From Frankia casuarinae (lineage in GTDB: Bacteria > Actinomycetota > Actinomycetes > Frankiales > Frankiaceae), in contig NC_007777.1 of assembly GCF_000013345.1 (NCBI RefSeq), positions 2,170,001-2,234,000 of the forward strand: a DNA stretch of 64,000 nucleotides, written 5' to 3'. The notes under the pieces are model-generated. The model saw only the letters and a program-made list of their open reading frames with translations, was not told the origin of the DNA and did not search any database. Positions 36,962-46,266 of this stretch are shown here, piece after piece. Numbering within the stretch: position 1 is the stretch's first letter; every line of letters begins with the position of its first letter. The position numbers and the translations under genes were made by a program.

Positions 36962-38209
36962 ATGCCGTCACCCCGCGTTGCCGTACCCATAGACCTGACC
37001 GCGAGCGAACGCAGACGGCTCAAGGCCCGCGTGAACGGGCGCAGGACGCCGTACCGGGACTGGTAGCGGTCAACGATCGTGCTGGACGCGGCCCGCGGCT
37101 ACTCCAACGCGCGGATAGCCCGGCGACTGTGCGTGACCGAGGACACGGTCCGCACGTGGCGGGGCCGGTTCGCGCGGCGACGCGAGGCGGGACTGGTCGA
37201 CCTGCCCCGGTCGGGTCGGCCACGGCGGATCAGCGAGGCGGAACGGGCCGAGGTCGTCGCGCTGGCCTGCCAGTTACCTGCCGAGACCCAGGTGCCGCTG
37301 GCCCGCTGGTCGTGTCCGGAACTCGCCGCCGAACTGCTCTCCCGCGGCCTGGTCGACGCGATCTCGGCGTCGTCGGTGCGGCGGATCCTCGCCGAGCACC
37401 CGATCAAACCGTGGCGCTACCAGTCCTGGATCTTCGCGCGCGGCCCGGGCTTCGCCGCGAAGGCGAAAGTGATCCTCGATCTCTACGAGGGCTTCTACCA
37501 GGAGGAACCCCTCGGCCCCGAGGATCGAATCGTCTCGATCGACGCGAAGCCGTCGATCCAGGCGAGAGCCCGGATCCACCCGACCACCCCGCCCGCCCCG
37601 GGCAGGATCATCCGGGTCGAGCACGAGTACGAACGTCACGGCGCGCTCGCGCTGTTGCCCGCGCTCGACGTCCAGACCGGGAGGATCGCCGCCGTGCTGA
37701 CCCCGCCGACGACGGGCATCGCGCCGTTCATGGAACTGATGGGCCAGGTCATGGCCCAGGACCGCTACCGGACGGCGAAGCGCGTGTTCGTGATCGTCGA
37801 CAACGGCTCCGACCACCGAGGCCAGGCCTCGATCAACCGACTCAGGGCCGCCCACCCGAACCGCATCCTGATCCACACCCCGACACACGCCTCATGGCTG
37901 AACCAAGTGGAGATCTTCTTCTCGCTCGTCCAACGGAAGGTCGTGTCACCCTGCGACTTCGCCAGCCTCGACGTGCTCGCCGACACCCTGACAGCGTTCG
38001 TCGACCGCTACAACGTCACCGCCACACCGTTCAAGTGGAAGTACACCGCGGCCGACCTCGAACGCCACCTCGCCCGCCTCGACGACGACACAGCACCAGC
38101 CGTCGCGGGCTCCGTCGCTCGGTTGCCCGTCCCACCACCCGACACCAATGATCACGGGAGTCGGGTGGAGTCCGAACCAAGTGCCAGAGCCCTCGCGCAG
38201 GCCGCCTAA
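36962..38209 (+). pseudogene. IS630-family transposase with an in-frame TAG near the N-terminus
   Basis: The frame from ATG 36962 reads MPSPRVAVPIDLTASERRRL and reaches TAG at 37064-37066 in GRRTPYRDW; the same frame goes on RSTIVLDAARGYSNARIARR without interruption to 38209. IS630 transposases have one continuous sequence across this point. A GTG at 37079 could start a 376-residue protein that keeps the HTH and the DDE motifs (VSIDAKPSIQ, VFVIVDNGSDH, THASWLNQVEIFF) but lacks about 35 residues, so activity is uncertain. Confidence 0.8.
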
Positions 38210-39092
38210 CACCCCCAAAGGACTTCCAGCCTCAACCACTAAGCGGAGAGAACCGACCGCGTCGAACGCGGCGCGTCCGCAGTGGCCGGCGATCAACGGT
38301 TCGGCGATGTTCAAGGACAGTATGACGAGGCTGGCGAACAGGAGCAGGCGCCGCGCCGCGCGCAGCACCACCTCGGGCCCGCCATGGACCGCGAGGTGCC
38401 TGGTGCCTAGAGCGCCGGTCAAGTAGTCATCAGGCTGCTTGCTGATCGTGTTTTTGGCGGGCGATGACGTGGAGGTTGTGGACGACGGCGGTGCGGCGGA
38501 GGTCGAACAGGTTCTTGCGCTGTCCGTGGTAGCGGGCGCGGCGGCCTTGCCAGTGGCCGATGTGGGCGAGGGTGTGTTCGACTTTGGTGCGTTCGCGGAG
38601 GCGGGCGCGGCCGGCGGGGGTGTGCTGGCGTTCGCGGAGCTCGGTGAGCAGGGCTTCGTCGGGGTGGATGGTCACGCTGCGCCCCGTCGCGCTGGTGGTG
38701 CATCGTTCTCGCAGGGGGCAGGCCGCGCAGACCTTCGCGGGGAAACGCACGGTGCGGCCTGGGGCGAAGGGCATCGTGACCTGGTGGGGGCAGGTGAGCA
38801 GGCCGCGGTCGAAGTCCAGGGTGAAGGCGGTCTTGGCATACCGGCCGGTGGCATTACGTACCCGCCACGCCTTGCAGAAGATCTCCAGGTTGGGGTCGCG
38901 GTCACGCACCAGGGTGGAAGACAGGTAGGCCCGGTCGATGTGGAGCTCGGTCAGGCGGAGATTCTGGGCGGCCAGGTCGTCGCTGATTGTGTTGGTGACG
39001 GTGGCTTCGGGCACGTTGGCGGGGGTGAGCCCGACCGCGGGCACCAGCCCGGTGTCCAGGTCGGTGACCACGTGGCGTTTGTACCCGTCGAC

Positions 39093-40930
39093 GACTCTGC
39101 TGCTTAATTCGCGGTTGGGGTTGTGCGCTGCTGGCTGAGGCGGGTGAGCCTGCTGGCGCGGGGTGTGAAGGGTGGCTGGTCGGGGTTCCAGTGGGCGTCG
39201 AGGCGGAGGACGTTGACCGCGGTGGCGGAGAAGGCGTGTTGGAGGCGGGTCTTGGGCAGGCCGCGGTAGCGGGCGTTGCGCAGGCCGGTGACGTCGAGGG
39301 CCTGGTTGATCGTGCCCTCGATCCCAGCGCGCAGGGCGTACCTGGTCTTCCAGGTGTCGGTGGCCTGCTCGGCGCGGGCGGTGGCCAGGGTTTCGTGGAG
39401 TTCTCGGGGGCGCAGGCTGAGGTAACGGGTGCGGCGGGTGGAGGTGGTGCACGCTTTCTGGGTGGGGCAGGGGTGGCAGTCGGTGCGGGCGAACGCGACG
39501 ACGATGGCGTCGCGTTCGTGCTGGCGGACGGGGTACCAGGCGGTGCTGGTGTGGCCCTGCGGGCAGCGGACCTGGCGGGCTTTCCAGTCGATCCGGAACG
39601 CGGCCTTGTCGAACCCGGCGTTGGCCTTGGCCTGGGGTGAGTGGTCGAGGAGGGCTGGGGTGACCATGGTGATGCCCCGGGTGGCGGCGTCGTGGATGAG
39701 GTCGGCGCTGGAGTAGCCGGCGTCGAGGTAGTGCTCGCCCGGGGTGAGGCCACGCTCAGCGAGGCTGGCCTGGACGATCTCGGTGGCCTTCACGTCCGGG
39801 ACGCTCGCCTGGGTGGTGAGAACGTTCGTGATCAGCCGTAACGGCAACACGTCGGCTCCGGCTCCGGCTCCGGGGGGAGGGTCGCAGGTTTCGGTGAGGT
39901 GGACCTTGTAGCCGCACCAGAACAGGTCGTCGCCCTTGGCCGCCCACCGCGCATCGCGGTCGTAGGGGGAGGCCAAGCGACGATGTCCAGGCGGGACACC
40001 CTGTCTGTCGGCGTCCCGCTTTGCGATCACCTCCCGTCCCCGGGGATCGGTGGACAGGATCGGTGGACAGGTAGTAGGTCTGCACCAGCATCTCGCGCAG
40101 GAACGCCACCGCGGGGATCTCGCCCAGCCAGCCCGGCGCGGTGGAAGCGGCGACCGCCCGGCACAGGGCGAGCGCGTCCTGCCCGAACACCACGGCAAGA
40201 CGGTCCCGGGCCGTCTTCGACGACGGCATCGTCCACCCGTTGACCCGCTCGCCGTAGCGATGCGCCAACTCGTCGATGCCCACGGTGTCGGCCAGCCAGC
40301 CGGGGGCCGCGACCGCGAGGGCCTCCAACACCGCCCGCACACTTTCCCCGGCGAGCTCGGTCCGGTTTAGGTCCCGGACCGCGCTGATCACATGGGTGGA
40401 GTCGGTGCGCGCCCTGCGACCGCCGCCGATCAGGCCCTGGTCGACGCAGGCCTGCAGGAGCCGGTCGAAGACCACCCGTTCCAGGCCGTGGTCGGCCAGC
40501 CGGGCGCGGAACCGGGACAGCACCGTCGGGTCGAACCCGGTATCGGTCAGCTCCGCGCCGAGCGCGTACTTCCAGTCGATCGCGCGGACCGCCATCGCCG
40601 CAGCCTGCCGGTCGGTCAGGTTCTCGGTGAACTGCAGCACCGTGACCAGCGACAACACCGCCGGCGGCAGACCCGGCGCCCCCCGGCGCCCGAACGCCCC
40701 GGTGAACGGCTCATCGACCAACACCTCGGCCAGCCGGTCCCGCAGCCGCATCGCCAACGTCCCACGCGGGAACGCCGCCCGGGCGACCGCCACGGTCTGC
40801 GCCGGGATCTCGGGCAGCCCCTTCGGCTGCAACGACATGCACTCCACCTCCCGCAGCCCACGACACGACCAGGACCGCAGAGGAGATCATGCCGCACCAA
40901 CGACACCCAGCCGAATTAAGCAGCAGAGTC
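39093..40930 (-). mobile_element. IS1182-type element B, nested in element A
   Basis: 1,838 bp with an 18-bp perfect inverted repeat GACTCTGCTGCTTAATTC / GAATTAAGCAGCAGAGTC at its ends, flanked by a 6-bp direct repeat GTCGAC (39087-39092, 40931-40936). The target is itself a palindrome. Confidence 0.9.
39104..40838 (-). pseudogene. IS1182-type transposase B, frameshifted by a 13-bp tandem duplication
   Basis: From ATG 40838 the protein reads MSLQPKGLPEIPAQTVAVAR ... FLREMLVQTYYLSTDP, then loses frame. GATCGGTGGACAG occurs twice in tandem (40045-40057 and 40058-40070); with one copy removed the text reads STDPRGREVIAKRDADRQGV and stays open to 39104. The C-terminal part has the expected DAGYSSADLIHDAA and CHPCPTQKACTTS blocks. 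So a recent slippage event, or an assembly error, inactivates it. Confidence 0.85.
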
Positions 40931-42238
40931 GTCGACCAGGACGGAGCGGGACTTACGGCCGTGGGCCATGTCCGGGTCTTCCACGCTGATCCGCCGGTTT
41001 TTGGCGACCCCGCGGCGCAGCCGCGCTGTCCCGGCCGTGGTGACCTCGACGTCCTGGTCGCGGACCTGACGGGCCACCGCGACAGCGGCTTCGGCCGCCT
41101 CCGGGGCGGGCTGGGCGGCCACGAAGGTCTCCACCGCCTCCAGGGCGGCCAGCACCACCGCCAGGGCACGGTCCCGCTCGTCGGGATCGTCCCAGTCGGC
41201 GTCCAACGCGGCTTTGAGGCTGGACCCGGCCAGCACCGGTGCCCCGGCCTGGCCGGCCAGGACCCTGGTTCCCTCGGCCCGCCCCCACCCCTGCTGAGCC
41301 GCGATCACACCCAGGGCCTTGCGCAGGGCGTGTCCCATCATGTTCGGGGTGTCCTCCACCCGGCCGGCACCCCACAGCGGGCTGGAGTCCAACGCTGCGC
41401 GTAACGCCCGCGGCCCGAAGCCCTTCGTCACCGTGGCGATCTCGACGGTGCATTCGACCAGCCGCCGGTCCCACCCGGCGCCGATCAGCCGGGCGCGGAA
41501 GCCCACCAGGGTGCCCTTGGAGAAGGGAGACCGGTCGGTGTCCAGACAGTCCAGAACCAGCTGCCAACGCCGGTCCATCACCGTCGCCTCGATCACCTCG
41601 TCGTCGGAGACACCGGTATAGGCCTGCAGGATCAGCGCCAACGCCAACTGCGCCGGCTGCCCTTTCGGACTGTCGCGGTAGACCTCGGCCAGCTCGGTCT
41701 GGAACGCCTCGTCGAACAGCTCGTGGCGATACCGGCGCAGGAACACGAACAGCTTCGCCCGCCGCACCAGCCTGATCACAGTCTGTTCCGCGGTCGAGGG
41801 CTCCACCGGCGGAGCCCATATCCCAGGACGCATCAGCCAGCACCTTCCGATCAAGACGGGCACATGACACCCGCCGACCGGTGCCGCCTACCACAGCTCA
41901 CATACGGCTACCTGACCGGCGCTCTAGCAGCGCGACCACGGACAGGTCCACCGCTGGTGCGACTACGGCGCCACCCAGATCGGGACCCCCATCCGCACCC
42001 CGAGCGCGAGGCTGTTCCCGAACCCGAAGAGGAACGTCAACGCGACCACCACACCGACGATCACGGTCACGATGCGGGCCGAGGCGCCCGGAACCGCCAG
42101 GTATGCGGAACGCCTGTTCGATTCGCTAGATGATGTAGACCTCGGCGCGGTCACTGGGCATCACCCCTGGTCAGGGCCCGGGTAGCGACCGGCCGAACGG
42201 CGATTTCAGGGCCAGCAACCAAGATCAAACGGTTCTTA

Positions 42239-42942
42239 GAGCGTGTCTTACGTCGAGCGTGGGAGCTTCTTCCAGCAGGTGATCGCGGCAGCCAGGCAGA
42301 GGAACCCGAGGAAGTTGTAGCCGTTACGTTCGTAACGCGGGCTCAGGCGGCGGTAGCCACCGAGCCAGGCCAGGGTTCTCTCGACTTTCCACCGGTGCCG
42401 GCCGAGGCGTTCGGTACTGTCCACACCACGGCGGGCGATCCGCACCGCGATACCGCGCCGACGCAGGAAACGCCGTCGTTCCGGCTGATGGATCTTCGAG
42501 CCCGGTTTGCCGCGGTCGACCGGGTTCGGACCGGTCAGGCTTCCCCCTTTTTCGCTCGCAGGCTGGCCGCGTCCACGATCGCCGATGACCAGTCGACCCG
42601 TCCGGCCACACCGTGCAGGTCCAAGATCTTGCGGTGCGGTCGAGGCCAGACACCCGCCCGGGTCCACGCCTGGAACCGACGGTGCGCCGTGGGTACCGAC
42701 ACCCCGAACTCGGACGGCAGATGCCGCCAAGCACACCCCGAGGTCAGCACGTAGACCACCGCGGTAAACACCGCCCGATCCTCGATCGGGGCAGTCCCAC
42801 CGCCCTGCCGGCGGGCCTCGAACCGGGGCAGCAGCGGTTCCACCAGCTCCCACAACTCGTCCGGGACCAGCCGCCCGGCAAGGCTGCTCTCCAACACATC
42901 CATGATCGATATGTACCCCGGGCAGCCACGCAAGGCACGCTC
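42239..42942 (-). mobile_element. IS5-family element
   Basis: 704 bp. Ends GAGCGTGTCTTACGT and, reading inward from the right, GAGCGTGCCTTGCGT (two mismatches in 15), flanked by TTA direct repeats (42236-42238 and 42943-42945). Repeat copy E at 46.9 kb shows the uninterrupted form of this site. Confidence 0.9.
42248..42903 (-). CDS. IS5-family (IS427-like) transposase, two frames joined by a slip site
   Basis: The first frame from ATG 42903 (MDVLESSLAGRLVPDELWEL, with FTAVVYVLTSGCAWRHLPSE) ends SLRAKKGEA; the second continues SLTGPNPVDRGKPGSKIHQP to WKVERTLAWLGGYRRLSPRY and stops at 42248. The switch is at AAAAAGGGGG (minus strand, about 42543-42552), a classic -1 slippery run, so the fused product is probably programmed. 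Confidence 0.85.
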
Positions 42943-43320
42943 TTATTGTGGTGCACCAGGTCCACCTCTTTTCTGATCATGACCTTGACCTGGGCGAATG
43001 TGGTTCTCGATCTATCATCTGAGTTCCAGCGCCATGCGATGGTGCTGGTCAGGGCGTCGCCAGCTGGTTCGAGTCCCGGCTGGACGACCGACCATATTGC
43101 GACCATGCGAACCGCCTGTCTGCCGAGTGCTGAGCGGCGGCGACGTCGGAGGACATCCGGGGTGGCCGTGGCCTTTCACTGGGTGACGGCGGCGCTGGCG
43201 CTCGGGTGGGTCCTGGCAGCCCGTTCGGCGCGCGGTTCATGGTGCCTGTGTCCGCGCCGACGGTGACCTGCCCATGGTGCGGGGCCCAGCAGGGCGAGCC
43301 AAGCGGCGGATGGAGGGTTC

Positions 43321-43326
43321 TATCCT
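43321..43326 (+). promoter_or_regulatory. -10-like box of a probable leaderless transcript
   Basis: TATCCT, 6 nt before the GTG at 43333. Confidence 0.4.
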
Positions 43327-43332
43327 GATCGG

Positions 43333-43873
43333 GTGTCGTCGGTGGAGATCCGCGTCTGCGAACAGACGGATCTTGATCTCCTTGACCGGTGCATCCCGGC
43401 GGCAGGCCGGAGGAGCTTTCACCGCCGACGGTTCGAACGGCAGAGCGTCGCCAGAGGGGACATACCTCGTCGCCTGGCTGGCTGGGCGGCCCGTGGGACA
43501 TCTGCTGATCATCTGGACGGGTTGCGACGTCGACGAAGTGCGGCGGGAGACAGGCGGCTGTCCGGAGTTGAACGCGCTCGGGGTGTGGCCGCCGGAGCAG
43601 CGCCGGCACGGGATAGGCCGAGACCTTCTTCGTCACGCCGAGATGCTGGTCGCAGCGCATGGCAGCCGGACGGTCGGTCTTGGTGTGGCTGCCGACAACC
43701 CCGAGGCCGCCCGCCTCTACCGGCGACTCGGCTACGTCGTGCGGGTGCAACGCTATGTCGATCGCTGGACCTGGGTCGATCAGGATGGCGTGGAACGCGA
43801 GGAAGCCGAGCAGACGAGTTTTCTCGTCAAGAGCCTTCCAGCAGCGCAGGCCTCTGGAGAGCGCGCAACGTGA
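43333..43873 (+). pseudogene. GNAT-family acetyltransferase, frameshifted
   Basis: Frame one from GTG 43333 reads MSSVEIRVCEQTDLDLLDRC and RRSFHRRRFERQSVA; from about 43455 the coding signal is in another frame: TYLVAWLAGRPVGHLLIIWT, GVWPPEQRRHGIGRDLLRHA (acetyl-CoA loop) and VAADNPEAARLYRRLGYVV, ending at 43873. A single-base indel in the GAGGGGACA stretch (43450-43462) accounts for it. Otherwise this is a normal GNAT of about 180 residues. Confidence 0.75.
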
Positions 43874-44202
43874 TCGACGTGCTCCAACCGACCCGTCGCT
43901 CCGGACGCGGCGTAGCGTGCCGCTCCGCGGATATCTGGAGGAACATGCTGTTTCGGCATTCGCTCGGTACCGCCGGCTTGCTGGAGGCGTCCTCGTCCGG
44001 TGTGGCCATCTCCGTTATGAGTCCGTCTGCTGTGGTACACGTGCCCTGAACTGGGCTGAGGCGGCTCGGTCGCCCCTGGGCGGCGGCGAGCGGCCTTGCT
44101 GAGCCCTGGGTCGCCACTGCGGTCCGGCGCCACAGTGCATCGACGGGCAGGCCCCACCCGAAACCACCCTTCGGGCTCTGCGAGTGCCAGCCCGTTTCGT
44201 AT
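43874..44202. other. 330 bp without a supported gene
   Basis: Short frames only. It separates the GNAT pseudogene from the toxin-antitoxin pair. Confidence 0.4.
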
Positions 44203-44208
44203 TACGAT
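44203..44208 (+). promoter_or_regulatory. -10-like box of a probable leaderless transcript
   Basis: TACGAT, 6 nt before the GTG at 44215. Confidence 0.45.
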
Positions 44209-44214
44209 TGATGG

Positions 44215-44457
44215 GTGGAGATCCATCGGTCGGCCCGTAAGCATGGCGTCGCCGACGCGGACATCCTCCACGCCGCCGAGCGGTACGTCGTCGCCTACTC
44301 GCTGGACGACGACGGGCCACCCTGGCGTGAACTGCGGCTCGGCCCGGGCGGGGCGGGCAACCTGCTGGAGATCGTCGTCCTGCTCCTCGACGACGGCACG
44401 GAACTGATCATTCATGCCATGCGGATGCGTTCCCAATACCGGGATCTCCTGCCGTGA
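44215..44457 (+). CDS. Small toxin-like protein of a toxin-antitoxin pair
   Basis: 80 residues. Reads HRSARKHGVADADILHAAER and ends LLLDDGTELIIHAMRMRSQY then RDLLP. This shape (HARKHGV...D..H, then HAMRMR..Y) is the small actinobacterial toxin family, BrnT-like in outline. It is followed 16 nt later by a ribbon-helix-helix gene, the usual toxin-first order of such pairs. Target unknown, RNA cleavage likely by analogy. The start is leaderless-type. Confidence 0.75.
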   Translation: MEIHRSARKHGVADADILHAAERYVVAYSLDDDGPPWRELRLGPGGAGNLLEIVVLLLDDGTELIIHAMRMRSQYRDLLP

Positions 44458-44473
44458 CCAAGGAGAGCGCACG

Positions 44474-44752
44474 ATGACGAACAAGGAGACCGCCCGCCGG
44501 ACGGCAGGCGGCGTACCCGTGACCGACGAGCTGGTCGAGGACCTGGCCGCCGAGGCCGAGACCGGCTACGACGTCGCCCACCTCCACCGCCGCGGCGGAC
44601 GCCGGCCCCTCGGCTCCGCCCCGGGCGAGGTGGTCCCCGTCCGCCTCGACCCCGAACTGCGCGCCGCGCTCAGCGCCCGCGCCCAAGCCGAGCACACCAA
44701 CGCCAGCGATGTCATCCGCCAGGCTCTCCGCGCCTGGCTCGACGTCGCCTGA
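44474..44752 (+). CDS. Ribbon-helix-helix (CopG-like) antitoxin
   Basis: 92 residues; AAGGAG lies 8 nt before the ATG. The C-terminal part VVPVRLDPELRAALSARAQA and NASDVIRQALRAWLD is a ribbon-helix-helix DNA-binding unit. The N-terminal half (TDELVEDLAAEAETGYDVAH) would be the toxin-binding part. Expected to bind the upstream-encoded toxin and autoregulate the operon. Repeat copy D begins about 60 bp after its stop. Confidence 0.8.
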   Translation: MTNKETARRTAGGVPVTDELVEDLAAEAETGYDVAHLHRRGGRRPLGSAPGEVVPVRLDPELRAALSARAQAEHTNASDVIRQALRAWLDVA

Positions 44753-44805
44753 CCAGACCGGGTCATATCGCGCTCAGTGCGACCTCACGGCGCATCACAT
44801 CTCCC

Positions 44806-45105
44806 GAACCCGACCACAAACCGTCGACCCAACCACGACACCCACGATCACGGTCGCGAGACGGGCCGAAGCGTCCGACACCACTAGGAGTTCGGGACAT
44901 GTGTTCGATTCGCTAGATGACATAGTGACCGGTGCGGTCACTGGGCATCCTTCCTGGTGAGAGCCCGGGTAGCGACCGGTCGGACAGTAAATTCAGGGCC
45001 AGCAACCAAGATCAAACGGTTCGGATGCTGGTACACATGGTCCACTACGCCGTGTAGTTGGCATCTGACCTGGGCAAATAGGTTTGATCGATCGATCCGG
45101 CTTGT
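44806..45105 (-). repeat. DUF2637 5'-end/upstream repeat, copy D
   Basis: About 300 bp similar to the first 40 codons and upstream region of copy A: GGTCACTGGGCATC, TTCAGGGCCAGCAACCAAGA, ATGCTGGTACACATGGTCCA. The coding part is decayed. It follows the RHH antitoxin gene. Confidence 0.8.
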
Positions 45106-45152
45106 GGGTGGAAGGCAGAACAGGCAGGTCGAAGAGATCGGACCAGCGGTTC

Positions 45153-45740
45153 GCGCAGAACTTAGTGGTTGTCGACGATGACGAACACTCGGTCCGCCTT
45201 CTTGTACCGGTCCTGGGCCATGATCTGGCCGAGCAGGGCCATGAACGGGGCGATGCCGCTCGTCGGCGGGGTAGTGGCGGTGATCTGTCCGGTGTGGACG
45301 TCGAGCGCGGCGAGCAGGGCGAGCAGGGCGAGCGCGCCGTGGCGTTCGTACTCGTGCTCGACCCGGATGACCCGCCCCGGGGCGGGTGGAGCGGTCGGGT
45401 GGATCCGGGCGCGGGCCTGGATGGACGGCTTGGCGTCCACGGAGATCACCCGGTCGTTCGGGCCGAGCGGCTGGCCCTGGTAAAGGTCGAGGACGACGGT
45501 GGCCTTCGCGGTGAACTCCGGGTCCCGCGGGAAGATCCAGCTTTGGTAGCGCCAGGGCTTGACCGGATGCTCCGCGAGGATCCGTCGCACGCTGGAGGCC
45601 GAGATGTCCCCGGTCAGGCCGCGACGGGTCAGCTCGGCGCGCTCCAGCTCGCTGATCCGCCGCGGCCGCCCCGAGCGGGGCCGGTCGCAAAGCCCCACGC
45701 ATGGAACTGGCTCGCCGACGATGACCGTCCCAACTGGGAA
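45153..45740 (-). pseudogene. Relic of an IS630 transposase related to the one at 36.9-38.2 kb
   Basis: Minus-strand fragments match the passenger-bearing element's transposase: RPRSGRPRRISELERAEL, SASSVRRILAEHPVKPWRYQ, SVDAKPSIQARARIHPTAPP, then FVIVDN. At that point the text jumps to CAACCACTAAG, which is the end sequence of the same element type, so everything between the second catalytic Asp and the terminal repeat was deleted. Several small internal deletions are also present. Confidence 0.8.
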
Positions 45741-45963
45741 GCCTGGTCCGAATGGTCACCCTGGCATGAGATGCCGCCAGTTGGCTAACGCGCTACCTCC
45801 CCGAACAAGAATTCGTAGCCCCGGACGTGTGCCGCGTGACCCGTCCGGAAGGTGATCTCTTGGGCGCACCGCTGGTCGCCCCGGCCTTCTTGTTCCTCGG
45901 ACGGGGTCAGGTCACCTCGTTGGAGGCGGTGTCCGAGCCGTGCGGTCGTGGCTGCCTGGAGGC
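45741..45963 (+). other. Possible 3' stub of a lost gene, then intergenic
   Basis: A plus-strand frame ending at 45788 reads NWLADDDRPNWEAWSEWSPW then HEMPPVG, tryptophan-rich and unlike shadow frames. Its 5' part is replaced by the IS630 relic. The remaining stretch to 45963 shows no gene. Confidence 0.3.
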
Positions 45964-45969
45964 GATAAT
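45964..45969 (+). promoter_or_regulatory. -10-like box of a probable leaderless transcript
   Basis: GATAAT, 6 nt before the GTG at 45976. Confidence 0.45.
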
Positions 45970-45975
45970 GGCGAG

Positions 45976-46266
45976 GTGACCGTCGACCTTCGTGACAGCC
46001 GGATCGCCGAGGTGTGCCGACGCTACGGGGTCGCCGAGCTCTCCGTCTTCGGCTCGGTGGCTCGTGGCGACGACACCGACTCCTCGGACGTCGACCTGCT
46101 GTATGTGCTGGCGCCCGACTCGAAGCTTGGCTTCGAGATCGTCGATCTTCGGGACGAGCTCGAAAAGATCGTCGGTCGGCACGTCGACCTGGTACCCAAG
46201 TCCCGGCTGAAGTGGGTCATCCGCGACCGGGTACTCGCGGAGGCTCGGGTCCTCTATGCGGCGTGA
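45976..46266 (+). CDS. MntA-type minimal nucleotidyltransferase (antitoxin of the HepT pair)
   Basis: 96 residues. SVFGSVARGDDTDSSDVDLL holds the GSxxRG...SDxD active site of minimal nucleotidyltransferases. In MntA-HepT systems the nucleotidyltransferase AMPylates and silences the HepT RNase. The next gene is HepT-like and overlaps by 11 bp, so the pair is co-translated. The start is GTG 45976, 6 nt after a -10-like box. Confidence 0.88.
   Translation: MTVDLRDSRIAEVCRRYGVAELSVFGSVARGDDTDSSDVDLLYVLAPDSKLGFEIVDLRDELEKIVGRHVDLVPKSRLKWVIRDRVLAEARVLYAA

Larger units (their letters stand above)
36511..38239 (+). mobile_element. IS630-family element with a passenger gene
   Basis: 1,729 bp, longer than ordinary IS630 elements. 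Ends: 36511-36540 begins GTGGTTGAGCCTGGAAGTCC and continues TTTGGGGGTG; 38210-38239 is its inverted copy with one mismatch in 30. TA flanks the right end directly (38240-38241), and TAA the left. It carries a divergent 108-codon gene next to the left end and the transposase gene to the right. Confidence 0.88.
38430..41833 (-). pseudogene. IS1182-type transposase A, split by element B
   Basis: The N-terminal part (41833-40931; ATG 41833 with GGAAGG upstream) ends DPDMAHGRKSRSVLVD; the C-terminal part (39086-38430) resumes GYKRHVVTDLDTGLVPAVG in the same phase. Removing element B and one GTCGAC copy gives an open frame of 519 residues, with the C-rich block CAACPLRERC and the final HIGHWQGRRARYHGQRKNLF typical of the family. 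Hence it was intact until element B landed. Confidence 0.88.
38411..41923 (-). mobile_element. IS1182-type element A, carrying a second IS1182-type element
   Basis: Flanked by CTAG direct repeats (38407-38410 and 41924-41927). Inverted ends: AGCGCCGGTCAAGTAGTC at the left and AGCGCCGGTCAGGTAGCC reading inward from the right. Without the nested element and its 6-bp duplication the length is 1,669 bp, normal for the family. It sits inside the DUF2637 copy. Confidence 0.88.
38242..42154 (-). pseudogene. DUF2637 gene, 5' and middle parts, split by nested insertion sequences
   Basis: The 5' part (42154-41928) encodes MTAPRSTSSSESNRRSAYLA and the first membrane span VVVALTFLFGFGNSLALGV. The middle part (38406-38242) encodes GTRHLAVHGGPEVVLRAARR and LLLFASLVILSLNIAEPLIA. 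Between them lies the IS1182-type pair, flanked by CTAG duplications. The middle part ends at the right border of the passenger-bearing IS630 element; the C-terminal third is probably the fragment at 34615-34850. Confidence 0.85.
42155..43120 (-). repeat. DUF2637 upstream repeat, copy C, with an IS5 element inside
   Basis: 42155-42238 and 42943-43120 together match copy A: GGTCACTGGGCATC, TTTCAGGGCCAGCAACCAAG, then after the insertion CACCAGGTCCACCTCTTTTC and GGTTCGAGTCCCGGCTGGAC. The IS5 element occupies 42239-42942 with a TTA duplication. Confidence 0.85.
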
